The notes beneath the pieces were generated by a model that was not told the DNA's origin, did no database searches, and saw only the letters and a program-made list of their open reading frames with translations. The translations under genes and the position numbers were made by a program. DNA of 64,000 nt from Bacteroidales bacterium. Its GTDB lineage: Bacteria > Bacteroidota > Bacteroidia > Bacteroidales > JAGOPY01. The stretch lies in NCBI GenBank assembly GCA_017991835.1, contig JAGOPY010000012.1, positions 1-64,000 of the forward strand, read 5' to 3'. Each line of letters starts with the position of its first letter. Positions within the stretch are counted from its first letter, which is position 1. Shown piece by piece: positions 1-9,097 of the stretch.

Positions 1-1202
1 TTCATGCCCATTCCACCCGAATCTCCCGTTAAAACCCTTTCTTTATCAAACCCAATCCCATCATCCAGGTAGGTCAGTTGAAGCATATCTTCGATGATCT
101 CGAGGTCGATTTCAATCCGGGAAGCCCGGGCATGCCTGATCGTATTGTTGATCAGCTCCGTGATCACCCGGTATAATACGATCTCAACTGTCTGGTCAAA
201 ACGCCGGTTATCCAGCCTGTTGCTGAATTGGATCCGGATTTTCGGCACCAGGTTGATCTTTTTACAGAACGACTCTACAGCTTTAACCAGGCCGAAATCC
301 ATGATCAGATGAGGTGAAAGGTTATTGGAAATGGCCCGGGTGCCTGAAATGGCTTCATTGATCAGCTCATTGGTCTGTTTCAGCATTTCCACCTTCTCAG
401 CAGATTCCAGGTCGCCCGACTCCAGTTCATTCACATACAGTTTGATCGTTGAAAGCAAAGGCCCAAGTCCGTCGTGCAAATCTCTCGAGATTCTCTCCCT
501 CTCCTTCTCCTCCGCCCCGATCACAGCCGTTAATATTTTACGTTCCATCTGTTTACGCTCCGTCGTTTCACGGGCTATTGAGATAATCGCCTCCTGCCCC
601 ATATAATTGATGACCCTGCTTTTCACCTCCAGGGAGATCACTTTACCCTCTTTCGAAACGTGCTCGGTTTCATAAACATGACGGCCATTCTCAATGATCT
701 TTTTAAGGTTCGGTTCCACCGTATCGAAATACTTAGGGGTTTTCAGGTCTTTGAAATTCTTCTGCAGCAGTTCCTGCCTGCTGAATCCCAGTGCCTCGCA
801 GGCCACCTGGTTGGCTTCGATCAGGTTCCCCTTAAGATCGGCCAGGTAAATTTCATCGCTGCTGTTATGAAACAGGGTGGTAAACCGGGTTTCGAGTTCA
901 TGGCTGATGTTTTCCGCTTTCTTTAACTTATAAAGGATCCGTCCGATCATAATAACAGCCACGGCCATTATAGCCGAAACTATGATCCCCAGCCAGTTGG
1001 AAAGAAGAATCAACCCGGTTGAAATATCCCCGTGAGTTATGGCCATCACTTCCACAATCCGCCTGAAAGCCATAAACATGAATGCGACAAAAATCATGAT
1101 CCAGGCCACTTTGGCCCTGGAAGCCCTTAACAGCCATAAAGCACTGACGGCTGCAACAACCTGCAAAAATGCGGAAGATATCAGGCCAATTACGGTTATC
1201 AT
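1..1202 (-). CDS. PAS-containing sensor histidine kinase (HisKA_3 type), C-terminus cut off
   Basis: The first 400 residues of a NarX/DesK-type sensor kinase are present; the rest lies beyond the window edge. Three hydrophobic segments (about residues 5-25, 33-47 and 62-90) suggest a membrane sensor. A PAS domain follows at about 105-215. The HisKA_3 dimerisation domain has the motif RDLHDGLGP with the phospho-acceptor His243. The start of the HATPase domain shows the N-box (LINNTIRHA, about 350) and the G1 box DDGIGFD (about 380). It should autophosphorylate and pass phosphate to a LuxR-type response regulator, which would be expected beyond the edge. The start at 1202 was chosen because the hydrophobic N-terminus begins there and a TAnnTTTG promoter box lies 28 bp upstream. 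The signal sensed cannot be deduced. Confidence 0.85.
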   Translation of the reverse strand, partial: MITVIGLISSAFLQVVAAVSALWLLRASRAKVAWIMIFVAFMFMAFRRIVEVMAITHGDISTGLILLSNWLGIIVSAIMAVAVIMIGRILYKLKKAENISHELETRFTTLFHNSSDEIYLADLKGNLIEANQVACEALGFSRQELLQKNFKDLKTPKYFDTVEPNLKKIIENGRHVYETEHVSKEGKVISLEVKSRVINYMGQEAIISIARETTERKQMERKILTAVIGAEEKERERISRDLHDGLGPLLSTIKLYVNELESGDLESAEKVEMLKQTNELINEAISGTRAISNNLSPHLIMDFGLVKAVESFCKKINLVPKIRIQFSNRLDNRRFDQTVEIVLYRVITELINNTIRHARASRIEIDLEIIEDMLQLTYLDDGIGFDKERVLTGDSGGMGM

Positions 1203-1230
1203 AATGATTTTGTTGTGTATTATAAAAATT

Positions 1231-1238
1231 CAAACATA
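1231..1238 (-). promoter_or_regulatory. Promoter -7 box of the sensor kinase
   Basis: On the minus strand this reads TATGTTTG, a perfect match to the Bacteroidota TAnnTTTG box, 28 bp before the kinase start. No convincing -33 TTG is visible. Confidence 0.5.
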
Positions 1239-1249
1239 CGATTACCAAT

Positions 1250-1282
1250 AAAAAAAAGGCTGCTCAGACGTATGAGACAGCC
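1250..1282 (-). terminator. Rho-independent terminator after tatA
   Basis: On the minus strand the stem GGCTG-t-CTCA pairs with TGAG-CAGCC across a six-base loop and is followed by eight T residues. It lies 27 bp past the tatA stop and separates tatA from the kinase transcript. Confidence 0.75.
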
Positions 1283-1308
1283 TCCAAACGGCTTTTGCCT
1301 TAAATATC

Positions 1309-1512
1309 CTATTCTTTTTTAGCGGGGACGTCCTTTTTTGGCTCTTCATCATAATCGCCGCTCATCCCTTTTTTAAATTCCCGGGCTCCTTTACCTATTC
1401 CCTTCATCAGTTCGGGTATTTTCCTGCCGCCAAAAATCAAAAGAACTACTGCCAGGATCAGGAGCCATTCCGTTCCGGAAGGCATCGATAAAAGAGGTAA
1501 AAACGTATTCAT
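1309..1512 (-). CDS. tatA: Sec-independent protein translocase subunit TatA/MttA
   Basis: A 67-residue TatA-family protein. A short N-terminus is followed by one transmembrane helix (about residues 15-28), then the FGG hinge, an amphipathic helix ([20 protein letters not shown]) and a charged tail rich in Lys and Glu. TatA oligomers form the membrane-permeabilising part of the twin-arginine pathway, which exports folded proteins. The start at 1512 gives the usual short TatA N-terminus; a longer reading frame exists upstream but runs through the promoter. The gene is monocistronic: it has its own -7 box 26 bp upstream and a terminator downstream. No tatC is present in the window. Confidence 0.9.
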   Translation of the reverse strand: MNTFLPLLSMPSGTEWLLILAVVLLIFGGRKIPELMKGIGKGAREFKKGMSGDYDEEPKKDVPAKKE

Positions 1513-1537
1513 ATTCCTGATATTACAAAATGAAAAA

Positions 1538-1545
1538 CAAAGATA
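1538..1545 (-). promoter_or_regulatory. Promoter -7 box of tatA
   Basis: Reads TATCTTTG on the minus strand, 26 bp before the tatA ATG. It lies back-to-back with the deiminase promoter box, with 23 bp between the two boxes. Confidence 0.6.
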
Positions 1546-1568
1546 CGAAATAAGGCATATTAATTTTC

Positions 1569-1576
1569 TAATTTTG
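1569..1576 (+). promoter_or_regulatory. Promoter -7 box of the deiminase gene
   Basis: Reads TAATTTTG, 22 bp before the ATG at 1598. Its position argues against using the in-frame TTG codons at 1574 and 1577 as starts, because they would lie inside the promoter. Confidence 0.55.
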
Positions 1577-1597
1577 TTGAATAGAATGATATATTTT

Positions 1598-3631
1598 ATG
1601 AAACGATTCTCATCCCTGTTTTTTATCTTTCTGATCACTTTTTCTGTGAAACTGCATGCACAGGAAAAGCAGCCCGCGCTGACGCATGAAATGACCCCTG
1701 AGGAAGAACTCAGGAAACATGAAATTGGACGCGACTTTACGCCAACCGATCCGCCAGCCGCACCCCGCAGCATTGCTGAATTTGAGGAGATGCAGAGTGT
1801 ACTCATCCGTTATCCGTTCGGCATTCCGATGAGCCTGATCAAGGAGATGGCGGAAGATTGCAAAGTAAAGACGATTGTTGCGAGCGCTGCGGAGCAGCAG
1901 CAGGTGCTCAGCCAGTATCAATCGGCAGGGGTGAATGTAGCCAACTGTGAATGGCTTATCGCACCGTCAAATAGCTACTGGACGCGCGACTACGGCCCCT
2001 GGTGGGTGGCCGACGGCTATTCCGATATTGGAATCTGTGATTTCCCTTATAACCGGCCCAGGCCTTTCGATGATAATATTCCTGTTGTTCTCGCCCAGCA
2101 GATGGGAGTCCCTCTGTATGGCATGAACCTGATCCACACCGGTGGCAACTGGATGGATGACGGGGACGGACTTGCTGCATCCACACAACTTACCTGGACC
2201 GAAAATCCCACACTGACGCACGCCGACATCGATACGCTTGTGAAAGATTATCTGGGTATTAACAGGTATATCCTTCAGGATGATCCGCTGGATGAATACA
2301 TTGAACATATCGACTGCTGGGCCAAGTTCCTGGACGTTGATAAAATATTGGTCGGACAGGTTCCCCCTTCCGATTACCGTTATCAGGATTATGAGATGAT
2401 CGCCAATTACTGGGCCTTCCAGACCAGCGCTTACGGTAATCTTTTCCAGGTTTATCGTGTTTACACACCCGGTACCTATCCCTACACGCCATATACCAAC
2501 TCCCTGATCCTTAATAAAAAGGTGTTTGTTCCCATTACCGGAAGCCAGTACGATGATGAGGCCATTGAGGTTTACCAGGAGGCCATGCCGGGGTATGAGA
2601 TTGTCCCGGTCCTTTTTGGCAGCTGGGAAAATACGGATGCGCTCCACTGCCGGGCAAAAGGGATTGCAGATATTGGAATGCTCTATGTAAATCACCAGCC
2701 GATCCTGGGAAATAAGCCATTCCAGATGGATTGGGACTTATCGGCAGAGATCGTTCCCTATTCGGGGATGGGGTTGATCAGCGATTCCCTGCGGTGTTAT
2801 TATAAAGTAAATGAAGGGGATTACCAGTCTGTTCAACTGGAGCAGATTAATGGATATCATTACGAAGCCACTCTCCCTCTTGTTGAACCGGGCAGCCAGG
2901 TGTCGTACTACCTGCGTGCCGTTGATCTTTCGGGAAGAAGAAAGAATCACCCTTATATCGGCGCACCCGATCCGCATGTTTTCACAGTAGGGTATTCCGC
3001 TTTAACTGTGGTTTATCCCGACTCCATGATCTATACCTCCGGCGACCAGATGGTAACCGGCCAGACCTTCAATGTTTGTAATTATACCAATAGTGAATCG
3101 GTGATCAATGATATTGAAAGCGAGGGATTTGGATATTTCCACTGGTATATTGAAGGATTTGACATGACATTTCCGTATACGATGACTGTGAATGAAACCC
3201 TGCCGCTAACGGTAAAGATCGATCTTCCCGTTGATAAGGCAATGGGATATATGGTAACCGATACGCTGGATATTTATGCTGAAGATGGGCATTACAAGGT
3301 GGTGATAAGAGTAGATAGCGATCTGCTGAGCGGTATTGCCAATCCTCAGATTTCTTCTGCAAGAATTGAATCGATAGCACCCAATCCGTTCAGCAGCGAG
3401 ACCAGGATCTCTTTCAGCCTGAAAGCAGAGATGGATGTAACGGTTGCTGTATGTAACCTGCAGGGGCAGATTGTCAGGGCCCTCGCTAGCTGTGAATACC
3501 CGGCAGGAAATCATGAAATTACCTGGGATGGGAAAGATGAAGCAGGGAATGAAGTACGTTCAGGAATTTACCTGTTGAAACTCAAGACGGACAGAGGAGT
3601 TGATTACCGGAAGCTAATTATTTCCAGATAG
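1598..3631 (+). CDS. Secreted peptidylarginine/agmatine deiminase-family protein with T9SS sorting domain
   Basis: A deiminase of the Porphyromonas peptidylarginine deiminase/agmatine deiminase family (PF04371 type), which hydrolyses guanidino groups to ureido groups plus ammonia. A signal peptide ([22 protein letters not shown]) starts the protein. The catalytic landmarks are all visible: WTRDYGPWW (Asp), TGGNWM (substrate binding), EHIDCWAKF (His-x-Asp) and DALHCRAKG (nucleophilic Cys). After the catalytic part come an Ig-like region and a C-terminal T9SS sorting domain (APNPF..., ending KLIISR), so it should be secreted and surface-attached or released. Whether it acts on protein arginine or free agmatine cannot be read from sequence alone; secretion favours peptide or protein substrates. 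It is convergent with the TPR gene, with 25 bp between the stops. Confidence 0.85.
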   Translation: MKRFSSLFFIFLITFSVKLHAQEKQPALTHEMTPEEELRKHEIGRDFTPTDPPAAPRSIAEFEEMQSVLIRYPFGIPMSLIKEMAEDCKVKTIVASAAEQQQVLSQYQSAGVNVANCEWLIAPSNSYWTRDYGPWWVADGYSDIGICDFPYNRPRPFDDNIPVVLAQQMGVPLYGMNLIHTGGNWMDDGDGLAASTQLTWTENPTLTHADIDTLVKDYLGINRYILQDDPLDEYIEHIDCWAKFLDVDKILVGQVPPSDYRYQDYEMIANYWAFQTSAYGNLFQVYRVYTPGTYPYTPYTNSLILNKKVFVPITGSQYDDEAIEVYQEAMPGYEIVPVLFGSWENTDALHCRAKGIADIGMLYVNHQPILGNKPFQMDWDLSAEIVPYSGMGLISDSLRCYYKVNEGDYQSVQLEQINGYHYEATLPLVEPGSQVSYYLRAVDLSGRRKNHPYIGAPDPHVFTVGYSALTVVYPDSMIYTSGDQMVTGQTFNVCNYTNSESVINDIESEGFGYFHWYIEGFDMTFPYTMTVNETLPLTVKIDLPVDKAMGYMVTDTLDIYAEDGHYKVVIRVDSDLLSGIANPQISSARIESIAPNPFSSETRISFSLKAEMDVTVAVCNLQGQIVRALASCEYPAGNHEITWDGKDEAGNEVRSGIYLLKLKTDRGVDYRKLIISR

Positions 3632-3656
3632 CAGATATTCTATTAATTTTTAGTTC

Positions 3657-4610
3657 TTACTGGCATTTCAGCACCTGCTCGATCTGGAATTTGGCAGCAG
3701 CGACATTATTTCCGCCGGTGACATTCTTGTAGTTGGCACATGCAGAGGCTTTGTCGCCCTTATTCTCCTGGGCTTTAGCCAGTTCAAAATAGATATCCGA
3801 TTTGTCGTCGGTCTGAAGCTCCAGGGCTTTGGTTGCAGCGGTGATGGCATCATCCCATTTGGAAAGCCCGTTGTAAGCGATAGCCAGGTAGAAATAGGTC
3901 CGGGGTTCCGTACTATTGTATTCCTGGGAAGCGATTAGGTTTTCGATCGACGTCGTGTATTTCTTGGCTTGCAGGGTAAGCGCACCGGCTTTCTGGTAAG
4001 CTGAAGCAGCAGCATCCTGCGCGTTTCCTTTGGTTTTCTCATCGTCGCCGGCAAGTGCGATGGCTTTGTCAAGGTTTTCCTTCATCAGGGGAAGGTTTTC
4101 CTGCTTTTTGTAAACCAGGCCAAGGCCGTAGAAAGCTTTGTAATATTCAGGTTTATAGGAAAGGGCCTTGTTGTATTTTTCGATGGCTTTGTCGAGGGCT
4201 TCGTTCTTGTATTCGGCATTTCCCTGGGCATAATAGATACCGGCCAAATATGTCCTGCTGGCGTCGGCAGTTTTCGTTTCACCCATCACATCAGCATACT
4301 GCGCCGACTTTTCAAAATTTGGGATCGCATCATTGTATTTTTTTTGTTCGAACAAGCTTTTAGCCAGATTAAAATATGTGCCGGGAAGTAGCTGTTCAGC
4401 CTTGATCTGGAGTTCCATTCCATCGTCGCCAATCTTTTTACAAATTTCAATTGCCTTCTCAATAGAAACAATTGCTTCGGCATAGGATGAATCTTTTGCA
4501 AATTGGATGCCTGCATTGAAGGCAGCGCCGGCCTCATCGAGAGTCTGGGCGGAAATTCCTGAAAAACTGAGAGTTAAAACGGTAATGAATGCAAAAATGT
4601 TTTTTTTCAT
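3657..4610 (-). CDS. Exported tetratricopeptide repeat protein
   Basis: 317 residues beginning with a signal peptide (MKKNIFAFITVLTLSFSGISAQ). It is followed by about six TPR-type helix pairs, seen as recurring A..Y..LG/A and Y..A...Y..AL patterns (for example KYNKALSYKPEYYKAFYGLG). Such proteins are usually periplasmic scaffolds. The start at 4610 was preferred over an in-frame upstream ATG because it gives a clean signal peptide. A -7 box lies in the 60-bp gap after lysS, so the gene probably has its own transcript. The specific role is unknown. Confidence 0.75.
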   Translation of the reverse strand: MKKNIFAFITVLTLSFSGISAQTLDEAGAAFNAGIQFAKDSSYAEAIVSIEKAIEICKKIGDDGMELQIKAEQLLPGTYFNLAKSLFEQKKYNDAIPNFEKSAQYADVMGETKTADASRTYLAGIYYAQGNAEYKNEALDKAIEKYNKALSYKPEYYKAFYGLGLVYKKQENLPLMKENLDKAIALAGDDEKTKGNAQDAAASAYQKAGALTLQAKKYTTSIENLIASQEYNSTEPRTYFYLAIAYNGLSKWDDAITAATKALELQTDDKSDIYFELAKAQENKGDKASACANYKNVTGGNNVAAAKFQIEQVLKCQ

Positions 4611-4649
4611 AGGGATCATATTTAAAATGTTGATTATCAAATCGGGTGC

Positions 4650-4657
4650 CAAAGGTA
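4650..4657 (-). promoter_or_regulatory. Promoter -7 box of the TPR gene
   Basis: Reads TACCTTTG on the minus strand, 39 bp before the ATG and 12 bp past the lysS stop. Confidence 0.5.
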
Positions 4658-4669
4658 GAATATTTCTAA

Positions 4670-6226
4670 TTATTTCCTCTCGGGCCGCATCTGGGGGAAG
4701 AATATTACATCCTGTATTGACGGAGAATTGGTCATGATCATCGTGAGCCGGTCGATCCCGATGCCGAGGCCTGCGGTCGGAGGCATACCGAACTCCAGAG
4801 CCCTGAGGAAGTCTTCATCCAGCACCATCGATTCCTGGTCGCCTCTTTTGCCAAGCTCCAGCTGGTATTCGAAGCGCTTCCGCTGGTCGATCGGGTCGTT
4901 CAGCTCGGAAAAAGCATTGCAGATCTCCTTGCTGTTGCAGATGGCTTCGAACCGCTCTACCAGCCCGGGTTTGCTGCGGTGCTTCTTAGCCAGCGGCGAC
5001 ATCTCCACCGGGTAATCGGTGATGAACGTCGGTTGGATCAGTTTCGGTTCGCAAAGCTGCCCGAATATCTCATCGATGATCTTACCTTTGCCCATGGCCG
5101 GATCAAGATCGACGTGCAGTTTTGCAGCCGCCTGCCGCAGCTCTCCTTCTTCCATTCCGCTGATATCCAGGCCTGTGTAGTACAGGATAGCTTCGAACAT
5201 TGTGAACCGCTTCCAGGGGCGTTTGAAATCGATCAGGTTCTCACCTACCCGTACATGTGAGGTTCCGTGAAGATCGAGCGCGATTTTCTCCACCATCTCC
5301 TCCACCAGATCCATCATCCATTCATAATCCTTATACGCCACATACAGCTCCATCTGGGTGAACTCGGGGTTATGAAAACGGTCCATCCCTTCGTTGCGGA
5401 AATCTTTCGAAAATTCATAAACGCCATCATACCCGCCGACGATCAGCCTTTTCAGGTAAAGCTCATTGGCGATGCGGAGGTAGAGGGTCATATCGAGCGA
5501 ATTGTGATGCGTCGTGAAAGGCCGGGCGGCAGCTCCACCATACAGCGGCTGCAGGATAGGCGTCTCTACTTCCAGATAACCTTTCGGATCGAGAAACGAA
5601 CGCATCGAGTTGATCAGCCGGTTACGCATGACAAAGGTTTCCCTGACTTCCGGGTTAACGATCAGGTCGACATAACGCTGGCGGTAACGGAGTTCCGGAT
5701 CGGCATACGCATCGAACACTTCGCCCTCTTTTTCTTTCACAATGGGAAGAGGCCTGAGCGATTTGGAAAGAAGCTTGTATTCCTTCACATGGACGGTGAT
5801 CTCTCCCATATGGGTGATAAAGACAAAGCCTTTCACGCCAATGATGTCGCCAATATCCAGTAAACGCTTGAACACTGTATTGTACATGGTCTTGTCATCG
5901 CCAGGGCAAATCTCATCCCTTTTAATATAAATCTGCATCCTTCCGGTCGAGTCCTGTATTTCGGCAAAGGAAGCGGCACCCATTATGCGCCTGTTCATAA
6001 TGCGGCCGGCCAGGCTCACTTCAATTTTTTCATATTCAGGCTCAACGACGAGATCTTTCAGCTTGCCGTCCTCGTAATATTTGCTTTTCACCGGTTCGTA
6101 TTCAGCGACGATGTCATGAATATTCCTGCTCACGTTAAATCCTTCGGCAGGATAAGGATCAATGCCCAGGTTGATCAGTTCCTGAAGCGAATTACGGCGT
6201 ATTTGTTCCTGTTCGGAAAATTGCAT
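4670..6226 (-). CDS. lysS: Lysine--tRNA ligase (class II)
   Basis: 518 residues; charges tRNA-Lys in the cytoplasm. The N-terminal OB-fold anticodon-binding domain is at about 60-180. The class II catalytic core follows, with motif 2 ([18 protein letters not shown]) and the motif 3 arginine region (GLGIGIDRL) near the end. It is shorter than LysS of many Bacteroides, which carry a C-terminal extension, but full length for the general bacterial family. Immediately upstream of the ATG is a short octad repeat array whose pattern runs into the first codons. A -7 box lies about 120 bp upstream. Confidence 0.95.
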   Translation of the reverse strand: MQFSEQEQIRRNSLQELINLGIDPYPAEGFNVSRNIHDIVAEYEPVKSKYYEDGKLKDLVVEPEYEKIEVSLAGRIMNRRIMGAASFAEIQDSTGRMQIYIKRDEICPGDDKTMYNTVFKRLLDIGDIIGVKGFVFITHMGEITVHVKEYKLLSKSLRPLPIVKEKEGEVFDAYADPELRYRQRYVDLIVNPEVRETFVMRNRLINSMRSFLDPKGYLEVETPILQPLYGGAAARPFTTHHNSLDMTLYLRIANELYLKRLIVGGYDGVYEFSKDFRNEGMDRFHNPEFTQMELYVAYKDYEWMMDLVEEMVEKIALDLHGTSHVRVGENLIDFKRPWKRFTMFEAILYYTGLDISGMEEGELRQAAAKLHVDLDPAMGKGKIIDEIFGQLCEPKLIQPTFITDYPVEMSPLAKKHRSKPGLVERFEAICNSKEICNAFSELNDPIDQRKRFEYQLELGKRGDQESMVLDEDFLRALEFGMPPTAGLGIGIDRLTMIMTNSPSIQDVIFFPQMRPERK

Positions 6227-6260
6227 TGCTAAATTGCTAAATTGTTAAACTGTTTAAATG
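6222..6260 (-). repeat. Octad repeat array forming the lysS leader
   Basis: On the minus strand the 8-bp units TTTAACAA, TTTAGCAA and TTTAGCAA run directly into the lysS ATG. The same unit type forms the leader of the S46 peptidase gene at 23.4 kb. Confidence 0.6.
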
Positions 6261-6299
6261 GATCTCTATATCGTTAGAATCGCTTGTATTTTTTGTAGT

Positions 6300-6319
6300 C
6301 CGACGACTAAAGCCGTCGG
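6300..6319. repeat. Small palindrome in lysS upstream region
   Basis: CCGACG and CGTCGG separated by 8 bp; the left arm motif recurs at about 6340. It belongs to the set of short GC-rich hairpins scattered through the gaps of this window. Confidence 0.4.
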
Positions 6320-6348
6320 TTCAACCTGAAGTCAGCAGTCCGACGGTG

Positions 6349-6356
6349 CAAAGATA
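6349..6356 (-). promoter_or_regulatory. Promoter -7 box upstream of lysS
   Basis: Reads TATCTTTG on the minus strand, 123 bp before the lysS start, so the leader RNA would contain both a palindrome and the octad array. Confidence 0.5.
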
Positions 6357-6386
6357 GGAAACTATCGGTAAAAACGTTTTGGCGAC

Positions 6387-7175
6387 TTATCTCCCGGTAA
6401 TCACAATCTTATGGATATCGATCAACCGGTTATCATTCAGTATCCTGATAACATACATTCCGTTATCCTGAACAGAAGATGAAAGAGATTTCAGATCGGG
6501 CTCCGATTCGAAATTTCCTGAAAAGATTTTTCTCCCAACAAGATCATAAACTTCGACAGTCACAGGGCCCTTGTGTTTTGACTGAAGATCAGCAATAATA
6601 TCATCATTAATTCCGATGCTGGCGCATTGCTCAAAAAACGGATCGAAGCAGGTAGTCGTTGGCGGATAACAGGCATCGAAATACAGGGTCCGGTCGGGAC
6701 AGATGACGCAATACGTCGGGAATCCGTTGAAGTTCTGCCCGTTGACAAGGATCGTAAAGGCGATCTCCCCGTCGCCCCAGGGCCCTGCGCACGGATTTGT
6801 AATGTTGTATTGCTCCCTGTATTCGTCGATCACATTATTTGTATCAAACAGATTGTTGGAGATACCCCAGAACTCTATATCTCCTTCTCCGGCACCGGTA
6901 TTCTGGTAGATTTCTTCGATAACCGGGGCATAGACCTGGCAATAATAACAAGTGGTATAAAAAATATCGATGAAAACAGTTTTACCGGAATCCAGGGTAT
7001 TGTAGAGGTTACGGGTGACACCGTCGGTGGTGATAATGGTGAAGTCTTGGGCCTCTTTTACCACGCGGCTGTCGGGGAACTGAATGGCTTTATAGGGGCA
7101 GCGGGGAGGAATTCCGGGCTGCGCGGCAGAAACCATTGATAAAAATATCCAAGTTATGATGATCAAATATTTCAC
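6387..7175 (-). CDS. Secreted thioredoxin-like protein with T9SS sorting domain
   Basis: 262 residues. A signal peptide (to about residue 18) leads into a TlpA/AhpC-like thioredoxin fold. The redox motif CYYC is at residues 76-79 after the typical strand VFIDIFYTT. Extra cysteines (CVIC, CYPPTTTC) lie near the end of the fold. The last 70 residues form a T9SS sorting domain (VTVEVYDLVGRKIFSG ... NGMYVIRI ... HKIVITGR). It is probably a secreted or surface thiol-disulphide protein; oxidase versus reductase activity is not decidable. It is transcribed alone from a -7 box 21 bp upstream. Confidence 0.75.
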   Translation of the reverse strand: MKYLIIITWIFLSMVSAAQPGIPPRCPYKAIQFPDSRVVKEAQDFTIITTDGVTRNLYNTLDSGKTVFIDIFYTTCYYCQVYAPVIEEIYQNTGAGEGDIEFWGISNNLFDTNNVIDEYREQYNITNPCAGPWGDGEIAFTILVNGQNFNGFPTYCVICPDRTLYFDACYPPTTTCFDPFFEQCASIGINDDIIADLQSKHKGPVTVEVYDLVGRKIFSGNFESEPDLKSLSSSVQDNGMYVIRILNDNRLIDIHKIVITGR

Positions 7176-7195
7176 TTATATATATTTTTAGATGC

Positions 7196-7203
7196 AAATG
7201 TAA
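7196..7203 (-). promoter_or_regulatory. Promoter -7 box of the redoxin gene
   Basis: Reads TACATTTG on the minus strand, 21 bp before the ATG. Confidence 0.55.
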
Positions 7204-7227
7204 ACATAATCTATATGATGAGATTTG

Positions 7228-7300
7228 TTATTCACCACAGAGTTACACAGATTTTCACAACTTGTCCCGCAAGGCGGGAGAGTAATACAGAGTATTTTGA
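7228..7300. repeat. CACAGAGTTACACAG-type repeat with embedded palindrome
   Basis: A degenerate CACAGAGTTACACAGATTTTCACA-like stretch is interrupted at 7265-7279 by the perfect hairpin TCCCGC-AAG-GCGGGA, in the context ACAACTTG^TCCCG. The same context with another hairpin recurs at 45.6 kb. Confidence 0.5.
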
Positions 7301-7337
7301 TCATATTTAATTAACAATAGGACAGTTGGACAGCACG

Positions 7338-7360
7338 TCCTGAGGGCGAAGCCCGAAGGA
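7338..7360. repeat. Palindrome with GCGAAGC core
   Basis: TCCT-GA-GGGC-GAA-GCCC-GA-AGGA: two stems separated by opposed GA/GA positions and closed by a GAA loop. It is embedded in GGACAG-type octads. Confidence 0.5.
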
Positions 7361-7363
7361 TCA

Positions 7364-7440
7364 CCGTTTAACAATTGAACAATTTAACAATCGAACAATT
7401 GAACAATCGAACAATTGAACAATTGAACAATTGAACGCCG
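7364..7440. repeat. Octad array (AACAATTG type) upstream of lipA
   Basis: About nine degenerate 8-bp units of the type AACAATTG/AACAATCG fill the lipA upstream region, ending 20 bp before the -7 box. Nothing else is visible between the redoxin promoter and lipA. Confidence 0.65.
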
Positions 7441-7460
7441 GATCAATGCAACAATGCCCT

Positions 7461-7468
7461 TACCTTTG
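7461..7468 (+). promoter_or_regulatory. Promoter -7 box of lipA
   Basis: Reads TACCTTTG, 18 bp before the lipA ATG. Confidence 0.6.
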
Positions 7469-7485
7469 CAAAGAAATTCATAAAG

Positions 7486-8340
7486 ATGGAAGAGAACAGA
7501 GGAAGAAAAAAACCGGATTGGCTGAAAATTAAGGTCCCTAAAGGGAAAGAATATATAGGTGTTCGCGATATTATTGACCGGAACAGGCTTCACACGATCT
7601 GTTCATCAGGTCAGTGCCCCAACAAGGAAGATTGCTGGGGCCGCGGAACGGCCACATTTATGATCCTCGGGAATATCTGCACGCGCTCATGCAAGTTTTG
7701 TGCGGTACCCACGGGGCGCCCGCTGCCGGCCGATGAAGCGGAGCCGGCGCGGATTGCCGAATCGGTACAAAAAATGAAGCTGAAACACTGCGTCATTACA
7801 TCGGTCGACAGGGATGACCTGGAAGACGGAGGCGCAAACATCTGGGCGGCAACGATCCGGGCCGTAAAAGAGCTAAATCCCGCCACGACGATCGAGACGC
7901 TGGTGCCCGATTTCCGCGGCCGGAAAGAGCTCTTGCAGATTGTTATCGATGCCCGGCCGGAGGTGATCTCCCATAACCTGGAGACGGTAAGGAGGCTGAC
8001 GCCACAGGTACGTTCGGCGGCTATTTACGAGCGGAGCCTCGAGGTGGTCGGCTGGGTGGCCGAATCGGGAATCCGGTCGAAGTCGGGCATTATGCTGGGG
8101 CTAGGAGAAACGGAGGAAGAGGTGGTTCAGGTCATGAAAGATCTCCGGAGGGTCGGTTGTGAGGTAGTGACCATCGGGCAGTATCTTCAGCCCACTGCGG
8201 CACATTTGCCGGTTAAGGAGTACATCCGGCCGGAGCAGTTCGAAAAATACCGGCAAACGGGGCTTGAAATGGGATTCCGGCATGTTGAGAGCGGCCCGCT
8301 GGTGCGATCGTCCTACCACGCCGAAAAACATGTGTTGTGA
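7486..8340 (+). CDS. lipA: Lipoyl synthase
   Basis: 284 residues; a radical-SAM enzyme that inserts two sulphur atoms into protein-bound octanoyl groups to make lipoyl cofactors. The auxiliary [4Fe-4S] cysteines are in TICSSGQCPNKEDCW. The radical-SAM motif CTRSCKFC follows, and the conserved terminal RSSYHAEKH supplies the Ser ligand. The start gives the usual short N-terminal extension (RKKPDWLKIKVP). lipB follows 52 bp downstream, so the two steps of de novo lipoylation are clustered, although lipB also has its own -7 box in the intervening repeat. Confidence 0.96.
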   Translation: MEENRGRKKPDWLKIKVPKGKEYIGVRDIIDRNRLHTICSSGQCPNKEDCWGRGTATFMILGNICTRSCKFCAVPTGRPLPADEAEPARIAESVQKMKLKHCVITSVDRDDLEDGGANIWAATIRAVKELNPATTIETLVPDFRGRKELLQIVIDARPEVISHNLETVRRLTPQVRSAAIYERSLEVVGWVAESGIRSKSGIMLGLGETEEEVVQVMKDLRRVGCEVVTIGQYLQPTAAHLPVKEYIRPEQFEKYRQTGLEMGFRHVESGPLVRSSYHAEKHVL

Positions 8341-8349
8341 GGGATCGAT

Positions 8350-8405
8350 TGTTCAATTGTTCGATTGCTAAATGTTAAACTAACTTTGAACTTTGAACTT
8401 TGAAC
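8350..8405. repeat. Octad/heptad array between lipA and lipB
   Basis: Degenerate octads (TGTTCAAT type) are followed by heptads (ACTTTGA repeated three times). The heptads include a TAACTTTG box (8381-8388) and supply the lipB start codon. Confidence 0.65.
8381..8388 (+). promoter_or_regulatory. Possible -7 box of lipB within the repeat
   Basis: TAACTTTG fits TAnnTTTG but is only 4 bp from the TTG start, which would make the transcript nearly leaderless. It may simply be part of the array. Confidence 0.3.
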
Positions 8406-9094
8406 TAAAATATGAAGATCTGGGGCTCATCCCTTACCGCAAGGCCTGGGATTACCAGGAAAAGCTTTTCGGCGGGCTGATGAAAAAGAAACTGGCCGGT
8501 GAAAAATCCTTTCCGGGTCACCTGTTGTTTTGTGAACATCCTCCCGTTTACACGCTTGGAAAGAGCGGCAAAAAGGAAAACCTTCTGTTAAATGAGCAGA
8601 TGCTGGAAAGGCAGGGAATTGAATTTTATCACATCAACCGGGGCGGCGATATTACGTTTCACGGCCCCGGCCAGATCGTCGGATACCCTATCCTTGACCT
8701 GGAACAGGTTTCGATCGGGATCAGGGAATATATCGAAGGACTGGAAGAGGCGGTCATCCTGGTTCTAAGCCGGTTTGGAATAAAGTCGGGGCGGCTTTCC
8801 GGCGCCACCGGTGTCTGGCTTGATCCGGAGATCCCTGCCAAAGCCAGAAAGATATGCGCCATCGGCGTCAAGGCCAGCCGGCATATCACCATGCATGGAT
8901 TTGCTTTCAATGTCAATACCGATCTTTCCTTTTACCGATACATCAATCCCTGTGGTTTTATCGACAAAGGGGTGACATCTCTCGGGAAAGAGATGGGGGC
9001 CATGCAGAACATAGAAGAAGTTAAAGGATTGTTAAAGAATTGTTTAGAAAGCACCCTTGGGATATCCATTTCCGAATATCCCAATCTCCCGTAA
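8393..9094 (+). CDS. lipB: Octanoyltransferase LipB
   Basis: Moves the octanoyl group from acyl carrier protein to lipoyl domains, producing the substrate for LipA. Family motifs are all present: the RGGDITFHGPGQIVGYPI block, the lysine motif AIGVKASR, and the catalytic cysteine in INPCGF. 233 residues is normal. The only in-frame start that keeps the conserved N-terminal part (YEDLGLIPYRKAWDYQE) is TTG at 8393, and that codon belongs to the ACTTTGA heptad array; an in-frame stop lies just upstream at 8387. The first in-frame ATG (about 8478) would delete conserved sequence. It is convergent with recO. Confidence 0.93.
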   Translation: MNFELKYEDLGLIPYRKAWDYQEKLFGGLMKKKLAGEKSFPGHLLFCEHPPVYTLGKSGKKENLLLNEQMLERQGIEFYHINRGGDITFHGPGQIVGYPILDLEQVSIGIREYIEGLEEAVILVLSRFGIKSGRLSGATGVWLDPEIPAKARKICAIGVKASRHITMHGFAFNVNTDLSFYRYINPCGFIDKGVTSLGKEMGAMQNIEEVKGLLKNCLESTLGISISEYPNLP

Positions 9095-9097
9095 TAA

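Noticed and set aside
1513..1806. N-terminal extension of TatA by about 98 residues
   Set aside because: It would run through the tatA promoter box and the divergent deiminase gene; TatA proteins begin just before the membrane helix.
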